From: Actinomycetota bacterium
GTDB lineage: Bacteria; Actinomycetota; Acidimicrobiia; Acidimicrobiales; Ilumatobacteraceae
DNA: 18,612 bases
Assembly (NCBI GenBank): GCA_016870295.1
Contig: VGBY01000009.1
Coordinates: 1 to 18,612, forward strand
Direction: 5' to 3'
Position 1 is the stretch's first letter, and every line of letters begins with the position of its first letter. The notes below the pieces were generated by a model. That model did not search any database, was not told where the DNA came from, and was given only the letters and a program-made list of their open reading frames with translations. This document shows, piece by piece, positions 8,127-14,639 of the stretch. The translations under genes were made by a program, and so were the position numbers.

Positions 8127-10256
8127 CTACGAGGCGAGATGCACGAGCATGCCCGATTCGGGCCACATGCTCGGGGGCTGCAGACCTACCACCGCAAGTT
8201 CGCGACCAGTACAGCGAAGCGGCGAATTCATCCAATCAGGCAGCGTGTGGCCGATGCCGCCGAGGCGCCCAAGCGGGAGATGCGCGACCGTGTACGTGCG
8301 CTCCGGATCGAGACCATTGATGCGCCAGCGTGGCGCAACCAGCCAGGGTGACGTCGTCATCTGCATGTAGGACAACAGCGCCTCGCTTGCGTCGTGCGAC
8401 ATCACACCGTGAGCAAGCGCTGTGTCGTCGTCGAGATCGAAGCGCACGGTGAGACCGCCGTGCAGCAATTCGCGATGCTGTTTGTGCAACGCGATCGCAG
8501 TACGCAACACGGTTCGCTCATGGTCATCGAGTTTGCGCGGATCGCACTCCACACCCATCCACCCGAACATCGCGGTGATTGCACGCATCTCAATGCTTTG
8601 CGAGCGGCCCGTGGTGTGTGAGACGCGCGCACCTACGTGCATGCCGAGCATCTCGTTGGGTACCCACATGCCGACACCACGCTGGATGCGTTGACGTTCG
8701 AGTGGGTCGTTGCAGTCGCTCGTCCACGCGCGCACGGTGCGTGACAACACCGAGTGGTCGATACGCCCGCCACCCGAGGCGCACGACTCGAACTCCACTC
8801 GCGGGTGCGCGGCACGAAGCACGTCGAGCAAGCGGTAAAACGCCAGCGTCTGGCGGTGAGCGCCCGCTGTCCCATCGGCCGCACTGGCGTGGATGAGCGG
8901 TCGGTTCATGTCCCACTTCACGAATGCGATGTCGTGGTCGCGCAGCAACGCGTCGAGCTGACCATATATATGGCTGAACGCCGCTTCGTTGGTGAGGTCG
9001 AGCAGCAACTGGTGGCGCGCCATCACGGGCTCGTAGTCGGGCGAATGCAACACCCACTCCGGATGCGCTCGCACAAGATCGCTATCGCGATTCACCATCT
9101 CGGGCTCGACCCAGATCCCAAAATCCATTCCGCGTGAACGAACGTGCGCTATCAGCGGGGCGAGGCCCTGCGGATATACCTCGCGCGACACCACCCAGTC
9201 ACCGAGCCCGGCGCGGTCGTTGCGGCGCGCGCCAAACCATCCGTCATCGAGTACGAATCGTTCGATTCCGACATCGGCGGCGGCATCGGCGAGCGCCTTC
9301 AACTGCTCGGTGTCGTGATCGAAATAGGTGGCCTCCCACGTGTTGAGCAGCACCTTGCGCGTGCGCGGTGACGCGGCGGTGTCGCGCGCTGCTGTGCGCA
9401 CGTGCTCATGCATCACCCACGAAGCGAGCGTGAAGCCACCCGATGTATAGGCACCGACGACGACCGGAGTTGCATACGATGCCCCGGGGTCGAGGCACAC
9501 CTCACCGGGCATCAGCAACTCGCCGAGCTGCGCATACCGTCGGCCGTCGGGCATCACTTCGGCAAGCAGCGAGTGGTTACCACTCCATGCGAGGTGACAA
9601 CCCCACACTTCGCCACCCCACTCGCGGGCGTCCACCGTGCTCCACCACAACGTCGGTGGGTATTCATGCGAGGTGCGGCCCGTGCGATTCTCCGTCGTCC
9701 ACGCGCCGTGATCGATGGTCTGGCGATGCGTCGTTGATTCGCGCGACCAACGCCCCGAATACGTGGTGAGGTCACGCGCACTCGACGGCACCGGCAGTGC
9801 AACAGTGAGTGCGTCGAGCAGGAACCGTGTGTCACCCTCGTTGGTCACCGTTGCCGACGCACGCAATGCGCCCGACTCGGTGAGTTCGAGATGAGTTTCG
9901 AGGCGAAGTTTGGCGATTCGATCGTGCGACACCGTTGTCACCGAACGACCGGTTGCGCGAACGTCGCACTCAGAGAATCGCGGTGCCCAGTCGCGACCGC
10001 CCGGTCGGTGCCCTTGCAAACCAGGCCGTGCGAGCACACCGAGCGAGTGCTGCGGCACGATTTGCAGCGGCGGCACCAAGTCGAGCGAACCGTGCGTCAG
10101 TGGCCGTGCCGTCATCGCTGTGAGCGTTGCGGCATCAGAGCCCGACAGTGGTGCACCCCAATGCACGATCGACGGCACGCCTCCCGACACGTCGACGACG
10201 ACCGAGACGGTCTCATGCACGAGGTGCACGACGCGCGTCGAGGCCTCGCCAGTCAC
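8127..10256 (-). CDS. Alpha-galactosidase, glycoside hydrolase family 36
   Basis: This enzyme hydrolyses terminal alpha-galactosyl residues from melibiose- or raffinose-like sugars with retention of configuration. From GTG 10256 it has 709 residues, typical of GH36. A beta-sandwich N-terminal part (about 1-330) contains LGVLARPGLQGHRPGG and WWSTVDAREWGGEVWG. The catalytic barrel follows with WEATYFDHD, FVLDDGWFGAR, GIWVEPEMVN and VKWDMNR (nucleophile Asp449). ESCASGGGRID comes next, then WTSDCNDPLERQ (acid/base Asp514). SDCND is the actinobacterial variant of the usual SD-x-TD. There is no signal peptide, so the enzyme should act in the cytoplasm after uptake. An open frame continues upstream to 10709, but that part lies inside the permease gene and is spurious. 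It is last in the sugar operon, 35 bp after the second permease gene. Confidence 0.92.
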   Translation of the reverse strand: MTGEASTRVVHLVHETVSVVVDVSGGVPSIVHWGAPLSGSDAATLTAMTARPLTHGSLDLVPPLQIVPQHSLGVLARPGLQGHRPGGRDWAPRFSECDVRATGRSVTTVSHDRIAKLRLETHLELTESGALRASATVTNEGDTRFLLDALTVALPVPSSARDLTTYSGRWSRESTTHRQTIDHGAWTTENRTGRTSHEYPPTLWWSTVDAREWGGEVWGCHLAWSGNHSLLAEVMPDGRRYAQLGELLMPGEVCLDPGASYATPVVVGAYTSGGFTLASWVMHEHVRTAARDTAASPRTRKVLLNTWEATYFDHDTEQLKALADAAADVGIERFVLDDGWFGARRNDRAGLGDWVVSREVYPQGLAPLIAHVRSRGMDFGIWVEPEMVNRDSDLVRAHPEWVLHSPDYEPVMARHQLLLDLTNEAAFSHIYGQLDALLRDHDIAFVKWDMNRPLIHASAADGTAGAHRQTLAFYRLLDVLRAAHPRVEFESCASGGGRIDHSVLSRTVRAWTSDCNDPLERQRIQRGVGMWVPNEMLGMHVGARVSHTTGRSQSIEMRAITAMFGWMGVECDPRKLDDHERTVLRTAIALHKQHRELLHGGLTVRFDLDDDTALAHGVMSHDASEALLSYMQMTTSPWLVAPRWRINGLDPERTYTVAHLPLGRLGGIGHTLPDWMNSPLRCTGRELAVVGLQPPSMWPESGMLVHLAS
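8144..8173 (-). terminator. Hairpin at the sugar operon / gatCAB boundary (possible U-less terminator)
   Basis: CGAGCAT and ATGCTCG enclose the palindrome GCCCGA-t-TCGGGC with a 3-nt bulge, giving about 12 base pairs. It lies in the last codons of the alpha-galactosidase, 14 bp before its stop on the minus strand. No T tract follows, so it is not a classical intrinsic terminator. It could reduce read-through into gatC or protect the upstream mRNA. It is also partly explained by coding sequence. Confidence 0.35.
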
Positions 10257-10291
10257 CGTTGCAACGCTAACGACGCACCGCCGACTGCGGC

Positions 10292-11164
10292 TCAGCCTTT
10301 CGTCGAGCCGAGCGTCAACCCTGAAACGAATTGCTTGCGCAGGATGAAGAACACGATCAATGTTGGAAGCGCTGCGATGATCGCGCCAGCGGCGAGCAGG
10401 TTGTAATCGGTTATGAACTCCCCTTGCAACCGCCCCAAGGCGGACGTGATAGGTCGCTTGCGGTCGGTCGACATCAGCACCAACGCCCAGAAGAAGTCGT
10501 TGTAAATCCAGGTGGTCATCAGCACGGCGAGCGACGCGAGCGGCGGGCGCAGGAGCGGCAGCATCACGCTGCGGTAGTGGCGGAACACCGATGCCCCGTC
10601 GACCAATGCCGACTCGGAGATTTCCTTCGGGATCGTCTTCATGTAACTGGAAAGCACGAACGTGGCGAACCCCATCTGAAACGCCACATGGATGAGCACC
10701 ACGCCCCACGGAGAGTCGAAGAGGAACCGACGGTCACCGACCAGGTCACCGATGTTGAGATACATCTTGAACACCGGAATGAACACCAGTTGCGCGGGTA
10801 GCAAATTGCCGGCAGTGAACAGCAGCAACATGCCGACATTGAACTTGAAGGAATAGCGCGAGACGACGAAGGCAATCAAACTGCCGAACAACAGTGTGAG
10901 AAAGACGGCCGGCACCGTGATGATGAACGAGTTCCACAAGTACGTCGGCAGTTCCATACGGTCGATTGCATCGGTGTAGTTGAACATCCCGAAGCGCTCG
11001 GGCAGCGAGAACGTTCCGCGCGCGCGAATCTCCTTGTACGGGCGAAACGAACTCCACAGCGTCCACGCGATCGGGAACAGCCACAACAACGCAAAGACGC
11101 CGATGAACACGGAGATGATGCGATCCTTCGCTACCTGTGCACTACCGCGCGCCACGATGGTCAC
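10292..11164 (-). CDS. Carbohydrate ABC transporter permease, MalG type (CUT1)
   Basis: This is the second inner-membrane subunit of the sugar importer, with 290 residues. After a short cytoplasmic start, the first membrane segment is ISVFIGVFALLWLFPIAWTL and is followed by WSSFRPYKEI, characteristic of MalG-like proteins. The EAA loop appears as ESALVDGASVFRHYRSVMLPLLRP (Glu184), which docks on the ATPase. The C-terminus ends LRKQFVSGLTLGSTKG, very close to the usual ending of the family. The start is GTG 11164, preceded by GGGGTG. It lies 22 bp after the MalF-type gene and 35 bp before the alpha-galactosidase, supporting one transcript. The sugar specificity cannot be read from the permease; alpha-galactosides are inferred from context. 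Confidence 0.93.
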   Translation of the reverse strand: MTIVARGSAQVAKDRIISVFIGVFALLWLFPIAWTLWSSFRPYKEIRARGTFSLPERFGMFNYTDAIDRMELPTYLWNSFIITVPAVFLTLLFGSLIAFVVSRYSFKFNVGMLLLFTAGNLLPAQLVFIPVFKMYLNIGDLVGDRRFLFDSPWGVVLIHVAFQMGFATFVLSSYMKTIPKEISESALVDGASVFRHYRSVMLPLLRPPLASLAVLMTTWIYNDFFWALVLMSTDRKRPITSALGRLQGEFITDYNLLAAGAIIAALPTLIVFFILRKQFVSGLTLGSTKG

Positions 11165-11186
11165 GAGTCACCCCACTTGCCGTGTG

Positions 11187-12101
11187 TCATGACACGTCCT
11201 CGCGGAATTGCTGACGCAGGTAGGCGATGATCGGCCCGATGGACAGCACGAACAGAATCACCGCGTACGCCGCACCCTTCATCGAAGCACCCTCACCCGC
11301 GATGTTCTGGAACACGAGCACGCCGAGAATCGGCAGACCAGCACTGGTGCCGTAGATCACGTAGATGATGTCGAAGGCGCGCAGCGATTCGATGATCGTG
11401 ATCACCACGATGATGATGTTCACCGGGCGCATCGCCGGCAAGATCACCTTGCGGAAGGTCTCCCACTCGGTGGCGCCGTCGATTGACGCAGCCTCGCGCA
11501 ACGTGGGGTCGATGGCCTTCAGTCCCGCCAGGTACAACAGCATGATGTAGCCGACGTGCCGCCACGACGCAATCACCATGATCACGTAAATGTTGATGTC
11601 ATAGTTGCCGAAGAACGAGATGGCGTTATCGATGTCGCGACCGATGATGCCGTTGATGAAACCGTCGGAACGCAGCATGAAGTTCCAGATGATGCCGGTG
11701 ACCGCTAGCGACAGGACAACCGGGAAGTAGTACGCCGATTGATAGAAGCGGTGACCGCGAATCTGGCGGTCGATTTGGTAGGCCAACAACACCCCAGCCG
11801 GCGTAGAGATCAGCGCAAACCACACCAACCAAATCACGTTGTTGCGCAATGCGTCGTAGAACGCCGGTGTCTTGGTGACGATGTTGGTGTAGTTGGCGGT
11901 ACCCGCCCACTTGATGTCGCCAAAGTTGATGCCCGTCCAGTAGGTGAACGACAACACGATGGTGAGCACCGCGGGAATCCACACCAACAGCAGGTGCAGG
12001 AAGGTCGGCACGCCGACGAAGAGACCGAGAGTCAGTCGGTCTCCCCTAGAAAAAGCACGTCGGCGACGAGACCGCGATGGCCTCGTCGCCGACGAACTCA
12101 T
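11187..12101 (-). CDS. Carbohydrate ABC transporter permease, MalF type (CUT1)
   Basis: This is the first inner-membrane subunit of the sugar importer, with 304 residues. An Arg-rich cytoplasmic N-terminus (SRSRRRRAFSRGD) precedes the first membrane segment, which contains PTFLHLLLVWIPAVLTIVLSF. The EAA loop is REAASIDGATEWETFRKVILP (Glu203). The C-terminus AYLRQQFREDVS is typical. The ATG at 12101 is 50 bp after the binding-protein stop and has only a weak ribosome binding site (GGAT). The first 20 codons are unusual: they form a terminator-like hairpin, and codons such as AGG, TCT, CGA and GGA cluster here. An alternative start at a CTG near 12036, after AGGGGAG, would keep the whole membrane part, but CTG starts are rare; I keep the ATG. 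Confidence 0.9.
   Translation of the reverse strand: MSSSATRPSRSRRRRAFSRGDRLTLGLFVGVPTFLHLLLVWIPAVLTIVLSFTYWTGINFGDIKWAGTANYTNIVTKTPAFYDALRNNVIWLVWFALISTPAGVLLAYQIDRQIRGHRFYQSAYYFPVVLSLAVTGIIWNFMLRSDGFINGIIGRDIDNAISFFGNYDINIYVIMVIASWRHVGYIMLLYLAGLKAIDPTLREAASIDGATEWETFRKVILPAMRPVNIIIVVITIIESLRAFDIIYVIYGTSAGLPILGVLVFQNIAGEGASMKGAAYAVILFVLSIGPIIAYLRQQFREDVS
12021..12043 (-). promoter_or_regulatory. Second hairpin in the MalF 5' coding region
   Basis: GAGACCGA (12021-12028) and TCGGTCTC (12036-12043) are a perfect 8-bp inverted repeat with a 7-base loop. On the transcript it directly follows the terminator-like hairpin. The Shine-Dalgarno-like AGGGGAG at its base is partly inside the stem. It may affect translation or termination; no known riboswitch class is recognised. 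Confidence 0.35.
12050..12094 (-). terminator. Intrinsic-terminator-like hairpin inside the start of the MalF gene
   Basis: On the minus-strand transcript, CGTCGGCGACGAG (from 12094) and CTCGTCGCCGACG (to 12058) form a perfect 13-bp GC-rich stem with an 11-base loop. After TGC comes TTTTT (12054-12050). This has the form of a Rho-independent terminator or attenuator, oriented with the operon, just after the binding-protein gene and inside codons 3-18 of the permease. Partial termination would give more binding protein than permease. Activity is inferred only. Confidence 0.5.
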
Positions 12102-12151
12102 GATCCGATCAGGTCGCGTTGCAAAGTGCTAGCGACGTTGAGGATGGAACC

Positions 12152-13462
12152 TCAGAGCGGCGGGAGCGCGTCCCACTGCGACTGGAGGCTCTCGAGGATC
12201 TTGTTGACGTCCTTCGGGTTCTTGAACCAGTTCTGGAGCTCGGGGCCCACCACTGGTCCGGCGAAGTCCGGACGGGTGTCACGGTCGAGGAATTGCGTGA
12301 TGTACTTCGCCTCGCCCATCACCGCCAACTGTTGCTTCTGGAACGCGTCGTAGGTCGACGTGTCCTGACCCTTGTTGGCTGACGTCATCGGCACGCCCGT
12401 ATCGAGCACCGCCTGCACACCTTCCATGTCGCCGGCAAAGGCGAGGAAGTCGGCGCCACCCTCGTTGTTCGAGCCGTTCTTGGCGGCGCAGAAGCCGTCA
12501 ATCGGCGCGTCGATGGTGTCGCGCTTGTGCTCCGGGTTGATCTCCGGGAACGGAATGATCCAGAGGTCTTCGTAGTCGGCATCCGACTGTTCTTTGAAGT
12601 TGCCACCGAACCACGAACCCATGAGCATGGCGCCGGCTTTGCGCTGCAGCAGCAACTGCATCGCGCCGTCCCACTCGAGGTCGAGCACGTTGTCGTTCAT
12701 GTACGGCACCAGCTGTTCCCAGTACTCGAACACTTTCGCCGTGCGCGGGTCGGTCCACTTTTCGCGGCCGGCCATGAGGTCGACGTGGTACTGATAACCG
12801 TTGACGCGTGCGTTGATGATGTCGAACGTGCCCATCGCTTCCCAACCGCCCTTGTCGGCAGCTGCGAAACCAACGAGACCCTTCGACTTCATACCGTCGA
12901 GCATCTTCAGGAAGTCGTCCCAGTTGTACACGCCGTCGACATCGATACCGAGGTCGGCGAGCATCGACTTGCGGAAGTGCAAGCCCCACGGGTACCACGA
13001 CTGCGGAATGAAGTACTGCTTGCCGTCGAGACCGGTCGAGGCAATCTTGTACGACTCGGCGTACTGGTCGCCAATCTTGTCCCACACGTCGGAGAGATCA
13101 ACGAGCAGTCCTTGCTGCGCGAAGAACTGCATGCGGTAACCGGCCATCCACTGGAAGGCGTCGTCCGGGGTTCCCTGCAGGTACTGCGACAAGTTGTTCT
13201 GGAAGGCGTTGGACTCGGTCGCGTTGTAGGTGACCGTGTTGCCGGTCTTTGCCTCGTACGCGGCGACGAGCGCCTTCAATTGCTTGGTCGGTGATTCATC
13301 GACCGTGCGCGCACCGAAGGTGAGCGGGCCGACTTCGCCTCCGCCGCACGCCGCGAGCAACGCGCCCGCACCAGCGACACCGGCTGCGCCGGCGAGGAGT
13401 TGACGACGGTTCATGCGGAATCCGAGATCGGACTCGCGAACCACTGGATTCTCTGCTGACAT
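12152..13462 (-). CDS. Carbohydrate ABC transporter substrate-binding lipoprotein (CUT1, family 1)
   Basis: This protein captures the sugar outside the membrane for the MalFG-type permeases. From ATG 13462 it has 436 residues. AGGGGG lies seven bases upstream, which decides against the longer open frame beginning at 13546. The signal region is MNRRQLLAGAAGVAGAGALLAAC, starting at Met17, with lipobox Cys39; the twin Arg followed by QLL could also suit Tat export. The mature protein shows QLKALVAAYEAKTGNTV, QYFIPQSWYPWGLHFRKSML, KAGAMLMGSWFGGNFK and PIDGFCAAKN, as in CUT1 binding proteins. It is the first gene of the minus-strand sugar operon. Its ligand is unknown; an alpha-galactoside is inferred from the downstream GH36 enzyme and galT. 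Confidence 0.93.
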   Translation of the reverse strand: MSAENPVVRESDLGFRMNRRQLLAGAAGVAGAGALLAACGGGEVGPLTFGARTVDESPTKQLKALVAAYEAKTGNTVTYNATESNAFQNNLSQYLQGTPDDAFQWMAGYRMQFFAQQGLLVDLSDVWDKIGDQYAESYKIASTGLDGKQYFIPQSWYPWGLHFRKSMLADLGIDVDGVYNWDDFLKMLDGMKSKGLVGFAAADKGGWEAMGTFDIINARVNGYQYHVDLMAGREKWTDPRTAKVFEYWEQLVPYMNDNVLDLEWDGAMQLLLQRKAGAMLMGSWFGGNFKEQSDADYEDLWIIPFPEINPEHKRDTIDAPIDGFCAAKNGSNNEGGADFLAFAGDMEGVQAVLDTGVPMTSANKGQDTSTYDAFQKQQLAVMGEAKYITQFLDRDTRPDFAGPVVGPELQNWFKNPKDVNKILESLQSQWDALPPL

Positions 13463-13480
13463 GTACTTGCCCCCTTGTGC

Positions 13481-13497
13481 GTCGTGCATCGCACGAC
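13481..13497. promoter_or_regulatory. Palindrome in the 5' leader of the sugar operon
   Basis: GTCGTGC-atc-GCACGAC is a perfect 7-bp inverted repeat with a 3-base centre. It lies between the predicted transcription start (about 13510, minus strand) and the ribosome binding site. It could be an operator inside the transcribed leader or an mRNA hairpin that sets stability or translation. Confidence 0.4.
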
Positions 13498-13516
13498 GAG
13501 TTGAAGTGTTGGAGAC

Positions 13517-13546
13517 AGTCTGACGAACGAGATGGGGGCGTGTCAA
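13517..13546 (-). promoter_or_regulatory. Promoter of the sugar uptake operon
   Basis: Reading the minus strand, TTGACA (13546-13541) is a perfect -35 box. After 18 bp, CAGACT (13522-13517) is a weak -10 box. The start of transcription would be near 13510, about 48 nt before the binding-protein ATG. The decamer repeats lie directly upstream of the -35 box. Confidence 0.5.
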
Positions 13547-13554
13547 GCGTCATC

Positions 13555-13594
13555 TGTGCGATTCTGTGGGATTCCGTGCGCTTGCGTGTGGCAT
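13555..13594. repeat. Four 10-bp tandem operator-like repeats
   Basis: TGTGCGATTC, TGTGGGATTC, CGTGCGCTTG and CGTGTGGCAT follow each other with an exact 10-bp period, sharing YGTGBG. They begin nine bases upstream of the -35 box of the sugar operon. Direct repeats one helical turn apart are a common type of operator for DeoR-family regulators, and such a gene is adjacent. Binding is inferred. Confidence 0.5.
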
Positions 13595-13653
13595 CACCCT
13601 CCTACCAGCACCACTTCTGCCGTATCTGCGTGAAACCACACACATGACGTCTT

Positions 13654-13686
13654 TTCGCACAGCCAGATTGTGCGCTTTTGTGCGAA
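13654..13686. promoter_or_regulatory. Second operator-like cluster, before the DeoR gene
   Basis: TTCGCACA (13654-13661) is the exact inverse of TGTGCGAA (13679-13686). Between them another TGTGCG lies at 13669, again 10 bp from the one at 13679. The same core as the first cluster occurs here on both strands, just upstream of the regulator gene, so autoregulation is plausible. I see no convincing promoter for the regulator in this stretch. Confidence 0.45.
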
Positions 13687-13701
13687 CCCCGCCAACCTGC
13701 G

Positions 13702-14595
13702 ATGCTGAGTGGCGTGACCGACCTTGACCGCCGGCCAGCCGACGTCACCGGCCAGACGGTGCGGGCCCTCGCCGCCCAACGCCAGGAGTTCATCACCGCA
13801 CAACTTCGGCTGCACGGCGCCGTGCGTGTCGGCGATGTGGCGACGCTGCTCGACGTCTCCGAGATGACGGTGCGCCGCGATCTTGAAGTGCTGTCGGAGT
13901 TGGGTGTGCTCGACAAAGTGCACGGCGGTGCCACATTGCGCGACGACCGCAGCGCTTTCGAACCTGGTTTCGACACCAAGTCGCGCCGCAATCTTGAAGA
14001 AAAGATCGCGATTGGTCGCACCGCTGCCGGCCTCGTGCGTGCGGGAACCTCGATTGGTCTCACTGCCGGCACGACCACATATCACATGGCGATGTCGCTG
14101 CTCGAAGTCGTTGATCTCACCGTCGTGACCAACTGCATTCACATCGCGGAGTACCTGCACCAGTTTCCGCGGGCCGACCGCACGGTGTTGCTGATTGGCG
14201 GCACGCGCACACCGAGCGACGCCCTCGTTGGGCCGACGGCAGTGCAGACCCTCTCGCAGTTGCAACTCGACCTCGTTTTCATGGGCGTACATGGCATGTC
14301 GGCGAAAGGCTTCACGACCCCGAATCTTGCCGAGGCGGAGACCAACAGAGCCTTCGTCGCAACGACGAGCGATGTCGTGGTGCTCGCCGACCACTCGAAA
14401 TGGAATCTCAATGGCTTGTGCACGATCATGCCCCTCTCGGATGCCGCGATGGTGATCACCGACTCGTCGTTGCGCAATGACGCGCGCGGTGTGCTGTCGC
14501 GCGAGTGTCGCAATCTGCGAATCGTCGAGGTGCAAGCGGAGACGTCGATGACGCAAGCGGCTGCAACCACAACGAACGCAAGCGGACAAAGTTAG
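13702..14595 (+). CDS. DeoR-family transcriptional regulator of sugar metabolism
   Basis: This is a DNA-binding repressor, usually released by a phosphorylated sugar. It has 297 residues from ATG 13702. The N-terminal helix-turn-helix spans about 35-65, with VRVGDVATLLDVSEMTVRRD and LGVLDKVHGGATL, the DeoR signature. The C-terminal sugar-phosphate-sensing domain shows IGLTAGTTTYHMA, VVTNCIHIAEYL, DLVFMGVHGMSAKGFTT and VVLADHSKW, all expected. Other starts are possible: TTG at 13678 (8 residues longer) or GTG at 13714; none has a clear ribosome binding site. It is divergent from the sugar uptake genes and is followed after 44 bp by the ATPase gene and galT. The likely effector is galactose-1-phosphate or a similar sugar phosphate, by inference. 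Confidence 0.9.
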   Translation: MLSGVTDLDRRPADVTGQTVRALAAQRQEFITAQLRLHGAVRVGDVATLLDVSEMTVRRDLEVLSELGVLDKVHGGATLRDDRSAFEPGFDTKSRRNLEEKIAIGRTAAGLVRAGTSIGLTAGTTTYHMAMSLLEVVDLTVVTNCIHIAEYLHQFPRADRTVLLIGGTRTPSDALVGPTAVQTLSQLQLDLVFMGVHGMSAKGFTTPNLAEAETNRAFVATTSDVVVLADHSKWNLNGLCTIMPLSDAAMVITDSSLRNDARGVLSRECRNLRIVEVQAETSMTQAAATTTNASGQS

Positions 14596-14632
14596 TCAGG
14601 GTCAACAGAACAACTCAGGTCAACACGAACGG
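14596..14632. repeat. Imperfect 19-bp tandem repeat in the DeoR-ATPase gap
   Basis: Two copies of TCAGG(G)TCAACA(C)GAAC lie head to tail and fill most of the 44-bp gap, starting right after the DeoR stop and ending at the ribosome binding site GGAG of the ATPase gene. The function is unknown. It may be a small duplication or a protein-binding site. Confidence 0.35.
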
Positions 14633-14639
14633 AGCAGCC

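Noticed and set aside
10257..10709. Possible 151-residue N-terminal extension of the alpha-galactosidase
   Set aside because: It overlaps the MalG-type permease gene in another frame, and its sequence is Arg-rich and unlike GH36. The family-like sequence begins at the GTG at 10256.
11184..11195. 12-bp perfect palindrome GTGTCATGACAC spanning the MalF stop codon
   Set aside because: It is explained by the coding sequence of the last codons plus the stop. It is not repeated elsewhere in the control regions and is not near a promoter, so it is probably chance.
12498..13294. Long alternative frames on both strands inside the sugar-binding protein gene (12527-13294 plus, 12498-13085 minus)
   Set aside because: The frame 12152-13462 has a signal peptide, lipobox and CUT1 binding-protein motifs; the others have none.
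13463..13701. Search for a small RNA or riboswitch in the longest non-coding stretch
   Set aside because: The stretch holds a promoter, a palindrome and operator-like repeats, but no known riboswitch fold, no T-tract terminator and no credible small open frame.
13594..14589. 331-codon open frame on the minus strand
   Set aside because: It is antisense to the DeoR-family gene, which shows its complete helix-turn-helix and effector domain. The minus-strand product has no recognisable motif.
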